Positions 44,339 through 53,360 of a stretch of 64,000 bases of DNA are shown here, piece after piece. The notes below the pieces were generated by a model that saw only the letters and a program-made list of their open reading frames with translations, made no database searches and was not told where the DNA came from. Location of the stretch: positions 110,160-174,159 of the forward strand of contig NZ_JBMDYO010000005.1 in assembly GCF_049310885.1 (NCBI RefSeq). Reading direction: 5' to 3'. The position numbers and the translations under genes were made by a program. The stretch's first letter is position 1. Each line of letters begins with the position of its first letter. This DNA is from CAYZJV01 sp049310885. GTDB taxonomy: Bacteria; Spirochaetota; Spirochaetia; Sphaerochaetales; Sphaerochaetaceae.

Positions 44339-45496
44339 CTACTGTGTTGAGCGCATGCCACTACCAGGACCGGAGCCGGGTACCGGCGTCGCCCCTGGCA
44401 GGCCGAAGGTAAAATTACTTGAACTCGTATCGCCTAAAAGAACCACATCACCAGCTTTGAGATCGCCAGTGAGGATTTCGCTCATCCCCTCTCCAAGATA
44501 GTTGGTGGTAACCTCAACTGCGACAGGATTTCCGTCAGGACCCTTTTTCCTTACGGTGTCCGAACCACGACGATTGGCGACAACTGCATTGGTCGGTATG
44601 ACGAGCATTTTCTTTACATCATCGGCGCTGATCGTTCCGGCAAAGGTGAAACCGGGAGCGAGAGCCGTAGGAGGATCATCTATTACGATCTCAACATCCA
44701 TGACACCGATTCCCTGACTGGTCGTACGGCCGATCATGGGAATGTAGGTCACCGTTGCCTCGATAGTCTTTCCCGGCAGAGAATCGAAGGTCAACTCAGC
44801 TTTCATTCCGGTTTGAACACTCTGGATATCGATCTCATCAATCTCTACTGTTGCCTTGAGTTTGCTCCTATCGATTACCACCATAGCCGGTGAACCTGCC
44901 TCAAAATAATCACCCTCATCTACCGATACGGTAGCCACTACACCATCGAAATTGGCATAGGTACGGGTATAGTCAAGGTTGTTCAAAGCCATGGTCCGCT
45001 GTCGCTCAAGCAGCTCCACTTGCCTCTGGCTTCCCTGTAACTTAGCCTCTTCGATTTGTGATTCGATATTCGCCAGATTGTAGGCTTGGGTAGTGTCGTC
45101 TATGGTAGCCAACAGATCACCCTTCTTCACCAGATCGCCTTCAGAAACATAGACACCTGTTACAGCTCCAGTCGATCTGAACATCACCATCTGGGTCTCG
45201 TATGCCTCCACATTTCCACTGATATCGATGGTCTGAGTGAATTCGATCTCCCGTACCGTTGTTTCTTGGACTGTGGTGGCAGCAGCAGCTGCCTGGGCAA
45301 GTTTCTCTTCATCGGCAAACGGTAGGCGGCCATTGTCCTTGTAAAATTGATAGGTATATACACCAAAGGCAAGGATCGCGAGAACGATAATCCAGGTGAC
45401 CAGTCGTTTTATCCGTCGCTTGCGCATCTTCTTCTTGAGGCTGGACCGGACCCGATCTTCGGTATGGTTTGTCGCATTATTATTCTGTCCATTCAT
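44339..45496 (-). CDS. Periplasmic adaptor (HlyD/MacA family)
   Basis: 385 residues. One N-terminal membrane helix (about 32-50, after a basic KKKMRKRRIKR stretch) is followed by the split lipoyl domain (GAVTGVYVSEGDLVKKGDLLATID and YTRTYANFDGVVATVSVDEGDYF). A helical hairpin (about 135-175), a beta-barrel and a membrane-proximal domain complete it. It joins the MacB-type pump to the TolC-like channel. The tail is Gly/Pro-rich. AAGGAG lies about 13 bases before the ATG, rather far. Confidence 0.92.
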   Translation of the reverse strand: MNGQNNNATNHTEDRVRSSLKKKMRKRRIKRLVTWIIVLAILAFGVYTYQFYKDNGRLPFADEEKLAQAAAAATTVQETTVREIEFTQTIDISGNVEAYETQMVMFRSTGAVTGVYVSEGDLVKKGDLLATIDDTTQAYNLANIESQIEEAKLQGSQRQVELLERQRTMALNNLDYTRTYANFDGVVATVSVDEGDYFEAGSPAMVVIDRSKLKATVEIDEIDIQSVQTGMKAELTFDSLPGKTIEATVTYIPMIGRTTSQGIGVMDVEIVIDDPPTALAPGFTFAGTISADDVKKMLVIPTNAVVANRRGSDTVRKKGPDGNPVAVEVTTNYLGEGMSEILTGDLKAGDVVLLGDTSSSNFTFGLPGATPVPGSGPGSGMRSTQ

Positions 45497-45513
45497 GATT
45501 GATTGGTTCTCCT

Positions 45514-46956
45514 TTAGAGCTGCAGAGCCTTGGCCCGATTCTCAAGAATGAGGGCTTGCAGTGCGTATATCCTATTCTGATAGGTAGTCAGTTCAACATC
45601 CAACCTAGCCTGGTCCACATCGGTCTGGGTAACCAGACCTCTTTCGAAGGCTTCGATGGCATCCTCAAGCAATTGCTGGCGGTAAGAGGCCTCTTCTTTG
45701 AAGGCCTCGACATCCAACTGGTGGGAGAGAATATCGGCTTCCAGTTGTCCGGCATCACTTTGGTAGGTAAGCATAGCCTCTTGGTAGTTAATACCAGCAA
45801 TGGTGATATCGTTCTGCAAGGTCTGTATTTCCATGACATCACTTGCGACTGTTGGATTGTTACTCCACGAACCACCAATGGTCAAAGAGGGAACGCGGGT
45901 ACCATTGGGTAACCATTCCAAAGAAGCTGCAGCTGAAGTTGAGAAAGATCCCGCATAATAATCTATGCCACCTTGTATTTTATAGTTTGTCTGAGTCAGG
46001 ATATCATCGATGTGCCGGATACTTGCACTACCATCGACCACAAGGGATGGAGTAGTCTTTCCTGTTGAGGTAGAAACTGTTCTCCTCTGTTGAAGTGCCA
46101 GTTCTTCGCTCGCGATCTCAAGTTCCATTGCCGCTATAATGACATTGGTATCTCCGGTGGGAAGGTAGGAAAATTCCAAATCGGCTGCTCCTATCTCTCC
46201 GATATCTTCATATACCAAGCCTGTGAGCTGCTCATACTGAGTTTTGGCCATAGCCATTTTCCGCAGGATGGAGGTCTTGGCATTCTCAAGCTTAGCTAGG
46301 TTAAGCTGCATATTGCGATAGGTGGTCGAGCCCTCTGTTGTGGTCTTGAGTTTGAGAGCATTCGAGATTTGCGTCTGTTGTACCAGGAGGTTCTTCTCTG
46401 CATCAAGTAAATCCATCTCATATGCAAGGATCTCTGCGATTTTACTGTAGATTGAGGACTCGAAGTTGTAGAGGCTCTCCCTATACTGGTAATCGATACT
46501 CAGTTTCTGCTGGGCTAGCTTCAGATCGGTTAAGGCATCACCATTGTCTCCAAATTTGAAGGTATGGCTCATACCAATCGAAGGATTGGCACTCCAGTAG
46601 GAATCACTTGTAATAGTCTTGGTTATAGATGAGGCCCCCACGGTAATCTTGGTATTACCATCATTCGGGAGTGTAATGACAATCGAGGGAGAGATCTCCA
46701 CACTATTGCTTGAGTTGCTTACCAATACAGCGTCCTTGTACGAGACCTCTCCCGATACCGTAATGCCAGTGGTCTCTTCTACTTCGCCCATTGCTATGCT
46801 GATATCACTATTGGCCTTTTGTAGCTCAATCAACTGTATTCGGCTGCTATTACGCTTTGCCTGCTCGATGATGGTCGATACATCCGCTGCCCCCAGAGGA
46901 GCCAATACCAGCAGTACGATACAACAGACGAAGATGGTAATACGTTTTGCGTCCAT
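45514..46956 (-). CDS. TolC-like outer-membrane efflux protein
   Basis: 480 residues with a signal peptide (cleaved after PLGA, about 24). Two repeated halves rich in long coiled helices (about 150-230 and 360-460) and strand segments are typical of outer-membrane efflux proteins. First gene of the six-gene unit: channel, adaptor, ATPase, permease, kinase, regulator. The ATG at 46956 follows AAGGAAC. The open frame to 47037 crosses the sigma54-like promoter and is not used. Confidence 0.88.
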   Translation of the reverse strand: MDAKRITIFVCCIVLLVLAPLGAADVSTIIEQAKRNSSRIQLIELQKANSDISIAMGEVEETTGITVSGEVSYKDAVLVSNSSNSVEISPSIVITLPNDGNTKITVGASSITKTITSDSYWSANPSIGMSHTFKFGDNGDALTDLKLAQQKLSIDYQYRESLYNFESSIYSKIAEILAYEMDLLDAEKNLLVQQTQISNALKLKTTTEGSTTYRNMQLNLAKLENAKTSILRKMAMAKTQYEQLTGLVYEDIGEIGAADLEFSYLPTGDTNVIIAAMELEIASEELALQQRRTVSTSTGKTTPSLVVDGSASIRHIDDILTQTNYKIQGGIDYYAGSFSTSAAASLEWLPNGTRVPSLTIGGSWSNNPTVASDVMEIQTLQNDITIAGINYQEAMLTYQSDAGQLEADILSHQLDVEAFKEEASYRQQLLEDAIEAFERGLVTQTDVDQARLDVELTTYQNRIYALQALILENRAKALQL

Positions 46957-47001
46957 TTCCGTTCCTTTTCTGTGAAGATTTCTTGCAATATGGTAAATAT
47001 A

Positions 47002-47018
47002 TGCATGATCAATACCAA
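47002..47018 (-). promoter_or_regulatory. Candidate sigma54 promoter of the efflux operon
   Basis: The minus strand reads TTGGTATTGATCATGCA, with GG and GC ten bases apart. It matches nine of the 13 specified bases of the -24/-12 consensus TTGGCACG-N4-TTGCA. About 35 bases separate the expected start of transcription from the tolC-like ATG. The last gene of the operon encodes a GAFTGA-type activator. Confidence 0.5.
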
Positions 47019-47164
47019 TCGGGACATATCCAAGCAAGTTTTCTCGGATTCTTCATCCAATCTTTACATAAGAGGGATAAGACTCCGCTTTTCAAGCTGA
47101 AGGCCAAGTATGTACGCACGGATTGTCTTAAAAGGCATGTGCAAGCTCTTCACGCATCACAAGT

Positions 47165-47183
47165 GTGTGAATATTTTTCACAC
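47165..47183. promoter_or_regulatory. Dyad, candidate enhancer for the NtrC-type regulator
   Basis: Perfect 7-base arms GTGTGAA/TTCACAC with a 5-base centre. It is centred about 180 bases upstream of the predicted sigma54 start, the usual enhancer distance. It also lies 12 bases after the SDR stop codon, so it could instead be a weak terminator; the lack of a T tract argues against that. Confidence 0.45.
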
Positions 47184-47195
47184 CCTTCCCTGAAT

Positions 47196-47939
47196 CTACA
47201 ACAGGTGTTCACCACCGTCAACAACAATCGTCTGACCGGTTATTGAATCATTTTTCAATAAGAAGATAACTGCATCCACCACATCGCCTACCGTTGCGAG
47301 TTGACCAAGAGGTAGACGCTCTTGAAGTTGCAGGAAATAGGACTCATCAGCTTTTGATGCAGGGATGATTGCTCCAGGAGCTACCGCATTTACCCGCACA
47401 TAAGGAGCTAGTGTCCTCCCCAAGATAACGCTCTGGCCCTCTAGAGCAGTCTTCGCACAGTAATAAGAGGGTCGACTAGAAGTCGGCTTACGTACTCCCG
47501 TATCGGTGATATTGACCACACAAGCGCAGCTTTCACCGGCAGGTCTCCCTTTGGCATATCGGTACAAGGCTTTCGAAAGGAAGAAGGGAGCCCTCTGGTG
47601 GATACTCTGGTCACGTTGCCACTGCTCTTGGTCGACATCATCCATGCCGACCGTTTCGAACAAGGATGCGCAATTGATTAGGGCATCCCACCTACCGAAA
47701 CGATCCAGTGTCTTATCGATGAGGAGAGCGATACCCTCCATGGTCGTCAGATCACAGGCTACGAGAGAAGCCTCTCCTCCTGTTTCTTCAATCAAAGAGA
47801 CAGTCTTCTTACCACCTTCGATATCGGTATGGCAATGAACCACCACTTTACTGCCCAAATTGGCAAGGGTAAGGGCTATCTGACGACCGAGACGGTCGGA
47901 AGATCCAGTGACTACCACGACAGCATCTTTACATTCCAT
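47196..47939 (-). CDS. Short-chain dehydrogenase/reductase, pteridine-reductase-like
   Basis: 247-residue NAD(P)H-dependent oxidoreductase. The cofactor site TGSSDRLGRQIAL with following VVVHCHTD resembles the NADPH-binding TGxxxRxG of FolM and protozoan pteridine reductases. The catalytic YYCAK (about 155) and a preceding Thr/Asp (NITDTG) in place of the usual Ser also fit that branch. No folate genes adjoin it, so dihydrofolate or dihydromonapterin reduction is only a suggestion. It has a leaderless-type promoter divergent from ftsH. Confidence 0.82.
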   Translation of the reverse strand: MECKDAVVVVTGSSDRLGRQIALTLANLGSKVVVHCHTDIEGGKKTVSLIEETGGEASLVACDLTTMEGIALLIDKTLDRFGRWDALINCASLFETVGMDDVDQEQWQRDQSIHQRAPFFLSKALYRYAKGRPAGESCACVVNITDTGVRKPTSSRPSYYCAKTALEGQSVILGRTLAPYVRVNAVAPGAIIPASKADESYFLQLQERLPLGQLATVGDVVDAVIFLLKNDSITGQTIVVDGGEHLL

Positions 47940-47945
47940 GGGTCA

Positions 47946-47974
47946 ACTATAGGAGACAATCCTTGGTTTGTCGA
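47946..47974 (-). promoter_or_regulatory. SDR gene promoter, leaderless type, overlapping the ftsH promoter
   Basis: -35 TCGACA (47969-47974), 17-base spacer, -10 TATAGT (47946-47951), six bases to the ATG at 47939. The -35 shares five of its six positions with the ftsH -35 on the other strand. Confidence 0.65.
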
Positions 47975-47996
47975 TTGGTCTGCTTACCAGTATATT
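47968..47996 (+). promoter_or_regulatory. ftsH promoter
   Basis: -35 TTGTCG (47968-47973), 17-base spacer, -10 TATATT (47991-47996). The leader has a 7-base-stem hairpin (48004-48026, CTGCTCC/GGAGCAG) just before GAGGTG and the ATG at 48040. Confidence 0.55.
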
Positions 47997-48039
47997 TGAA
48001 GTACTGCTCCGTATAAGGTGGAGCAGGTATGAGGTGAAT

Positions 48040-50013
48040 ATGGCAAAGCAAGAGAGAGATTCGGAATGTCAGGACAAACAGGGGAAAAACCAGCGGGGCA
48101 AGAACAAGAACTGTCCCGATAACGAACCGGGGATCCATAGTGGAGGTGGTCCGACCTTCTTCGGAAAGCGGTTCAAGTTCTCATTCTGGTATTTCATTTT
48201 CATTATCATGGCCATGATGTTGGTAAACTCATTATTGGTACAAAATAGCAATGTGACCGCAGTCGATTATAACCAGTTCAAAGATATGGTTAGAAACGGA
48301 ACCATAATTCGGGTAGAAATCCAAGACGATAAGTATGTGGGGTACACCATAAGTCGCCAGCAGGTGCTCGATACCGTACAGACCACCGGATTACAGGCGC
48401 TTACCCAGCAAAGCGATACCGTGCAGGCATTCTCGACCTATGCTTTAGATGATCCGAATTTCATACCTCTGCTCGATGAAGCAGGAGTGGAGTACTATGC
48501 CACGCCTCCCTCCCAACCGAGTATCTTTTCTACCCTCCTCTCTTATATCCTACCAATGGTGATATTCATCCTCATCTGGCGTTTCCTTTTCGCGAAGATG
48601 GGCCAAGGTGGTGGGCAGGGTGTACTCTCGTTCAATCAGAACAAAGCCAAGATCGTTGCTGAAGGAGATACGGGAATCCGGTTCGCCGATGTAGCTGGAG
48701 CCGATGAGAGCAAGTTGGAATTGGAGGAGGTTGTCGATTTTCTGAAGATCCCCGACAAATACACAGAAATCGGCGGTAAGATTCCCAAGGGAGTCCTTCT
48801 CGTCGGTCCTCCGGGAACCGGTAAGACTCTTCTGGCGAAAGCTGTGGCCGGTGAGGCTGGAGTTCCCTTTTTCCGTATGAGCGGTGCCGACTTTGTTGAG
48901 ATGTTCGTCGGTGTCGGTGCGGCACGAGTAAGGGATCTGTTCCGTCAGGCACGGGAAAAATCGCCCTGTATCATCTTTATCGATGAGATAGATGCCATAG
49001 GACGGACTAGAAGCCAGGCAAACTTTGGAGGAAACGATGAACGTGAGCAGACTCTGAATCAGCTTCTGGTCGAGATGGATGGATTCGATTCACGCACTGG
49101 GGTAATTATCATAGCTGCTACCAACCGTCCTGAGATCCTTGACCAGGCATTGTTGCGTCCAGGAAGATTTGACCGCCAAGTCTTAGTCGACAAACCCGAT
49201 CTTGAGGGTCGTTTGGCCATCCTGAAGATCCATACCAAAGGCATCAAGCTGGGAGATCAGGTCGATCTCCGTAAGATAGCTCAATCGGCTGCGGGTCTTG
49301 CAGGTGCGGATTTAGCAAATATCGCCAATGAAGCGGCCCTCATGGCTGTCCGTGCCGGTCGAAAGACCGTAATCCAGGAAGACTTCGAGGAGGCTATAGA
49401 GAAATCGGTCGCCGGCTTGCAACGTAAGAGTCGTATCCTCGGAGACGATGAACGAAAGAAGGTAGCATACCACGAGACGGGACATGCGCTAACTGCTTTT
49501 ATGACCAAGGGGGCTCCGCCGGTTTCCAAAATTTCCATTATTCCAAGAGGACTTGGCGCACTTGGTTATACACTACAGTATCCTACCGAAGACCGGTTTT
49601 TAATGAGCGAAAGTGAATTGTTGGGCAATATTGACACCCTTATGGGAGGGCGTGCTGCCGAGGAGCTGGTGTTCGGGGAGATATCGACAGGAGCTGGAAA
49701 CGACATCAGCCGTGCCAGTGATCTGGTCAGACGAATGATTACCGAGTTCGGAATGAGTGAGAAATACCGGAATATTACCCTCCCCTCGACTACCAAACAA
49801 GGTCTTGGCGGCGCGCGTGAATATTCAGAGGTAGCCCAGGAGTACATCGACAACGAGACAGCCCGAATCGTCAATGAGCGGTATAAGACTGTACTAGAAA
49901 AACTCGCCAAAAACCGCGATACCCTGGAAAAGATCACTGCCATACTGCTGGAAAACGAAGTTATCGACGGAGAGCAGTTCCAAACTCTTGCACAAAATGG
50001 TGTTGTTGCGTAA
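48040..50013 (+). CDS. ftsH: ATP-dependent zinc metalloprotease FtsH
   Basis: Membrane-bound AAA+ protease that degrades misfolded membrane proteins and some regulators, 657 residues. Two membrane helices (about 45-65 and 165-185) flank a periplasmic domain. The AAA+ module has Walker A GPPGTGKT, Walker B IIFIDEIDAIG, the pore FVEMFVGVGAARVRDLF and an SRH. The zinc site is HETGHAL (about 480), with Thr where Ala is usual. The N-terminus carries a charged 35-residue extension (KQERDSECQDKQGKNQ...). Start chosen at 48040 by GAGGTG. Confidence 0.96.
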   Translation: MAKQERDSECQDKQGKNQRGKNKNCPDNEPGIHSGGGPTFFGKRFKFSFWYFIFIIMAMMLVNSLLVQNSNVTAVDYNQFKDMVRNGTIIRVEIQDDKYVGYTISRQQVLDTVQTTGLQALTQQSDTVQAFSTYALDDPNFIPLLDEAGVEYYATPPSQPSIFSTLLSYILPMVIFILIWRFLFAKMGQGGGQGVLSFNQNKAKIVAEGDTGIRFADVAGADESKLELEEVVDFLKIPDKYTEIGGKIPKGVLLVGPPGTGKTLLAKAVAGEAGVPFFRMSGADFVEMFVGVGAARVRDLFRQAREKSPCIIFIDEIDAIGRTRSQANFGGNDEREQTLNQLLVEMDGFDSRTGVIIIAATNRPEILDQALLRPGRFDRQVLVDKPDLEGRLAILKIHTKGIKLGDQVDLRKIAQSAAGLAGADLANIANEAALMAVRAGRKTVIQEDFEEAIEKSVAGLQRKSRILGDDERKKVAYHETGHALTAFMTKGAPPVSKISIIPRGLGALGYTLQYPTEDRFLMSESELLGNIDTLMGGRAAEELVFGEISTGAGNDISRASDLVRRMITEFGMSEKYRNITLPSTTKQGLGGAREYSEVAQEYIDNETARIVNERYKTVLEKLAKNRDTLEKITAILLENEVIDGEQFQTLAQNGVVA

Positions 50014-50024
50014 TCTGTATCACT

Positions 50025-50948
50025 ATGATTCGCAAACCTATTGAAGATGAAGTATTGCGTTCCCATATAGACTCCCTTCCTGAAGATGGAAGGGATGTCT
50101 TTCTGTTACATGATGGGACGATAAGGGCTGTGGTTGTCCAGGGGACAGAAGTTGTCAACCAGATGCGGGCAAACCACAATCTTGGTATATTGGAAACTCT
50201 GGTACTTGGACATGGGTACCTAGCCGGAGGATTGCTTGCCTCTGTGGTAAAGGGTGACGACCGCGTACAGCTTACCATAGAGTGTGGAGGCCCCATTAAG
50301 GGCGTCTATATCGAAGCGTGGGCAATTGGAGCTGTTAGAGGCTATCTGAAGGAAGTACCTATTCCCATAGACAAACCATTGGAGAGTTTCGACCTTTCAC
50401 CATTTTTCGGTCCCGGTTTTATGACTATTACGAAACTGTTGGAGGGTAAGAAGACTCCATTCACTGGTCAGATCATGCTCAAGCATGGTAGTATCGCCAA
50501 GGACTTGGCTGAATATTTCCTAATCTCGGAGCAAACCCCATCAGTAGTCTCACTGAGCATCCAGTTCGACCGTGAAGGTCGTGTTGTTGGTGCCGGTGGT
50601 CTCTTCTTGCAGAAGCTTCCAGGAGCTGATGATGCCCACCTGGAAGAGCTGGAGATGGTGGCCGCGAACATGCCCTCTCTGGGTAAGCACTTGTCCGAGG
50701 GAAAGACTGGGCGTGAATTCGTAGAGACGGTATTCGAAAAGTCAAATCCCCAACATTTGGAGAGTCTGCCCTACGGGTTCTCCTGCCCCTGTGACCGAAA
50801 ACGTTTCTCCGACTATCTTGGCAGCCTTCCCAAGGATGAGAAACAGGCGATTCTTGCAGAAGGTCCGTTCCCTTTGGAGCTACATTGCTTCAATTGCGGT
50901 AGCGTCTATCCATTCGAGAAGGATGAATTGGACACATTGTTACAGTAA
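50025..50948 (+). CDS. hslO: Redox-regulated chaperonin Hsp33
   Basis: Oxidation-activated holdase, 307 residues. The C-terminal zinc switch is CPCDRK...CFNCG (CXC then CXXC, about residues 257-291), matching the Hsp33 redox centre, so it should be activated by oxidative stress. The start lies 11 bases after ftsH with no evident Shine-Dalgarno sequence, so it may depend on reinitiation or on a weak internal promoter. ftsH, hslO and the next methyltransferase gene appear to form one unit. Confidence 0.94.
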   Translation: MIRKPIEDEVLRSHIDSLPEDGRDVFLLHDGTIRAVVVQGTEVVNQMRANHNLGILETLVLGHGYLAGGLLASVVKGDDRVQLTIECGGPIKGVYIEAWAIGAVRGYLKEVPIPIDKPLESFDLSPFFGPGFMTITKLLEGKKTPFTGQIMLKHGSIAKDLAEYFLISEQTPSVVSLSIQFDREGRVVGAGGLFLQKLPGADDAHLEELEMVAANMPSLGKHLSEGKTGREFVETVFEKSNPQHLESLPYGFSCPCDRKRFSDYLGSLPKDEKQAILAEGPFPLELHCFNCGSVYPFEKDELDTLLQ

Positions 50949-50957
50949 GGAGTCACT

Positions 50958-53198
50958 ATGATTTACTTTGCGGCAGCTGCCGCTAACCAGAACGATTTGG
51001 TAGCTCAGGAAGCACAAAATGCCGGAGCGACCGAAGTGCATCTGGTCAATGGAGGTGTGGAGTTCGAGGCCGATCTGGCCACGGCATACCGCTTCTGTCT
51101 CCAGTCACGCATAGCCACCCGTCTCATGATGGGCTTAGCCCAACAAGAGGATGTGATGGGACCGGATGAGTTCTATGAATCCTCCATGATGCTCCCTTGG
51201 GAGACGTGGCTCGATCCTACCAAGACTTTCAGCGTGAGTGTCACCACGATGCATTGTCCGTGGCTGAAAAAATCAACATTCGGTGCTATCCGTCTCAAGG
51301 ATGCCATCGTCGATAGATTGAAAGAGAAATTTGAGGGAGAGAGACCATCGGTTGAATTCGATAATCCCGATGTCACCTTCCATGTCCACTTCGAACACGA
51401 TGCGGTTACCTGGTATCTCGATTTCTCGGGACGCAGTCTCCACCAGCGCGGTTATCGCGTTGGTGACACCGGTGCAGTGCTTAAGGAGAACCTTGCTGCA
51501 GCCGTACTGATGAGAAGCGACTGGTATAAGACAGCAGTCGATGGCAATGCCGATCTTTTGCTCGACCCCATGTGTGGTTCAGGAACACTTCCCATTGAAG
51601 CCGCTTTAATAGCCACCGATACAGCTCCAGGATTGCTCGATCCGAACAGGTTCGCTTTCCTCAAGCTCGATATGCATGATCCCGATATCTGGGAAGAGGT
51701 ACTTGATGAGGCCTATGAACGCCAAGAGAGTGGCATGCTCCGTGATATCCGTATTCTCGGATGGGACAAGGATCCTACTGCGATCAAGTTGTCCAAGGAG
51801 CATGCGAAACTAGCCAGGATGGACAAATTCATCACCTTTGAGAAAAAGGATTTCACCAAGATATCCGAGGAGGATATCCCTGAAGGTGAACACCACGCCA
51901 TAACCGACCCTCCCTATGGGAAGAGGATGGATGGTGAAGGTTCCATCGAGGCTCTCTATCTTGCATTGGGAAAGTCATTCAATACACTCTTTCCTGGTTG
52001 GAAGGTGAGCATCCTCTGTGGAAACAAGGAACTGCTCAGCTATGTCGACATGAAGCCAGAAAGGACAAATTCGCTCTACAACGGCCCTCTCGAAGCACAG
52101 TTGGCACATTATACGGTATTTACCCGCGAAGAGCGTCAGGCGATGATAGAGAAGGCTATCCAGCGAAAGAAGGAGCGTCTCGCTCAGCCGCTCACTCCTG
52201 GAGCGGAGATGGCCTATAACCGTCTTAAGAAGAACCTTGCCCGAATCCAACCTCTGATGCAGGAAGAGGGTGTAACTTCCTATCGTATCTACGATGCCGA
52301 TATGCCCGAATACTCTGCCGCTATCGATTGGTATGAAGGGAAGTACATCCACTTGCAGGAGTATGCACCACCGGCCAGTATCGATACCGATGACGCCCAG
52401 CGTCGTCTCCAGGAATTGATAGATGCCACAGAGAGGGCGACTGGAATCGATCTTGAGATGATCTTCGTCAAACAGAGACGGGAGCAGAAAGGGACAGATC
52501 AGTACACGAAACTGGCGAATGCAGGCAAGTTCTACATCATGCGTGAGCATAGCCATATGTTCATGGTAAACTTCTCCGATTATCTCGATACTGGAATATT
52601 CTTAGATCACCGCCCGGTACGCAAGATGATCGAAGAGCAGTCCAAAGGAAAGCGTTTCTTGAACCTCTTCTCCTACACGGGTACAGCGACTGTTCATGCA
52701 GCAGCAGGCGGTGCCTTGAGCACCGTCAGCGTCGATGCCTCTGCCACTTATCTGGACTGGGCTATCAAGAATATGGAGATGAACGGTTTTACCGGAATGA
52801 ACCACTTCTTCTACAAAGAAGACTGTATAGATTGGCTTCGTTCTACACACGATGTCTACGATCTCATATTCTGCGATCCTCCGACATTCAGCAACTCCAA
52901 GATGCGAAGCATGTTCGATGTCGATCGTGACCAAAGAAGACTCATCCACTCCACCATGAGACACTTGGCCCAAGATGGAGTGCTCATCTTCTCCACCAAT
53001 TACCGCAAGTTCTCTTTGGACCCGGAAATCTCCGAAGAGTACGAGGTAGAAGAGATCACCCCCCAGACAATAGGCGAGGACTTCATTCGTAACCAGAAGA
53101 TCCACTACTGTTGGACAATCAAACACCGCAAGGCCATCGTAAAGATGCAGCCCAAGGAGATTACCAAACCACTGAGGAAGGTAGTACGAAAGAAATAG
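50958..53198 (+). CDS. rlmL: Bifunctional 23S rRNA methyltransferase, RlmKL type
   Basis: 746 residues, a fusion of two methyltransferases. The N-terminal part has a THUMP domain (about 45-155) and an RlmL-type m2G enzyme (LLDPMCGSGTLPIEAAL, about 200, and the DPPYGKR active site, about 320). The C-terminal part resembles RlmK/RlmI (FLNLFSYTGTATVHAAAGGA, about 572, and CDPPTFSNS, about 640), which makes m7G. In E. coli the targets are G2445 and G2069. AAGGAG lies before the ATG; ten bases after hslO. Confidence 0.92.
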   Translation: MIYFAAAAANQNDLVAQEAQNAGATEVHLVNGGVEFEADLATAYRFCLQSRIATRLMMGLAQQEDVMGPDEFYESSMMLPWETWLDPTKTFSVSVTTMHCPWLKKSTFGAIRLKDAIVDRLKEKFEGERPSVEFDNPDVTFHVHFEHDAVTWYLDFSGRSLHQRGYRVGDTGAVLKENLAAAVLMRSDWYKTAVDGNADLLLDPMCGSGTLPIEAALIATDTAPGLLDPNRFAFLKLDMHDPDIWEEVLDEAYERQESGMLRDIRILGWDKDPTAIKLSKEHAKLARMDKFITFEKKDFTKISEEDIPEGEHHAITDPPYGKRMDGEGSIEALYLALGKSFNTLFPGWKVSILCGNKELLSYVDMKPERTNSLYNGPLEAQLAHYTVFTREERQAMIEKAIQRKKERLAQPLTPGAEMAYNRLKKNLARIQPLMQEEGVTSYRIYDADMPEYSAAIDWYEGKYIHLQEYAPPASIDTDDAQRRLQELIDATERATGIDLEMIFVKQRREQKGTDQYTKLANAGKFYIMREHSHMFMVNFSDYLDTGIFLDHRPVRKMIEEQSKGKRFLNLFSYTGTATVHAAAGGALSTVSVDASATYLDWAIKNMEMNGFTGMNHFFYKEDCIDWLRSTHDVYDLIFCDPPTFSNSKMRSMFDVDRDQRRLIHSTMRHLAQDGVLIFSTNYRKFSLDPEISEEYEVEEITPQTIGEDFIRNQKIHYCWTIKHRKAIVKMQPKEITKPLRKVVRKK

Positions 53199-53305
53199 TG
53201 TAACAGAACCAGATACGTTAAGAGGCTGTTGGATCGGATTATATACCGAAACAACAGCCTTTCTTTTATACAATCACTAAACAGTTGATCTTATTACAAA
53301 CTATG

Positions 53306-53335
53306 GAAAAAGACCGCCCTTGCGGACGGCCTTTT
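53306..53335. terminator. Bidirectional terminator between rlmL and the major outer-membrane protein gene
   Basis: Stem GACCGCCC/GGACGGCC (53312-53331) with a 4-base loop, flanked by A5 on the left and T4 on the right. It serves as a rho-independent terminator on both strands. Confidence 0.8.
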
Positions 53336-53360
53336 ATGAAAACTGTTTGTAGCAGTTTGA

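Noticed and set aside
47165..47183. The GTGTGAA/TTCACAC hairpin as a simple terminator for the SDR gene.
   Set aside because: No T tract on either strand and the position suits an enhancer better. Kept as a regulatory candidate, with the terminator reading noted.
52602..53273. A 223-codon minus-strand frame opposite the end of rlmL.
   Set aside because: Overlaps conserved methyltransferase motifs on the other strand and has no promoter or ribosome-binding site.
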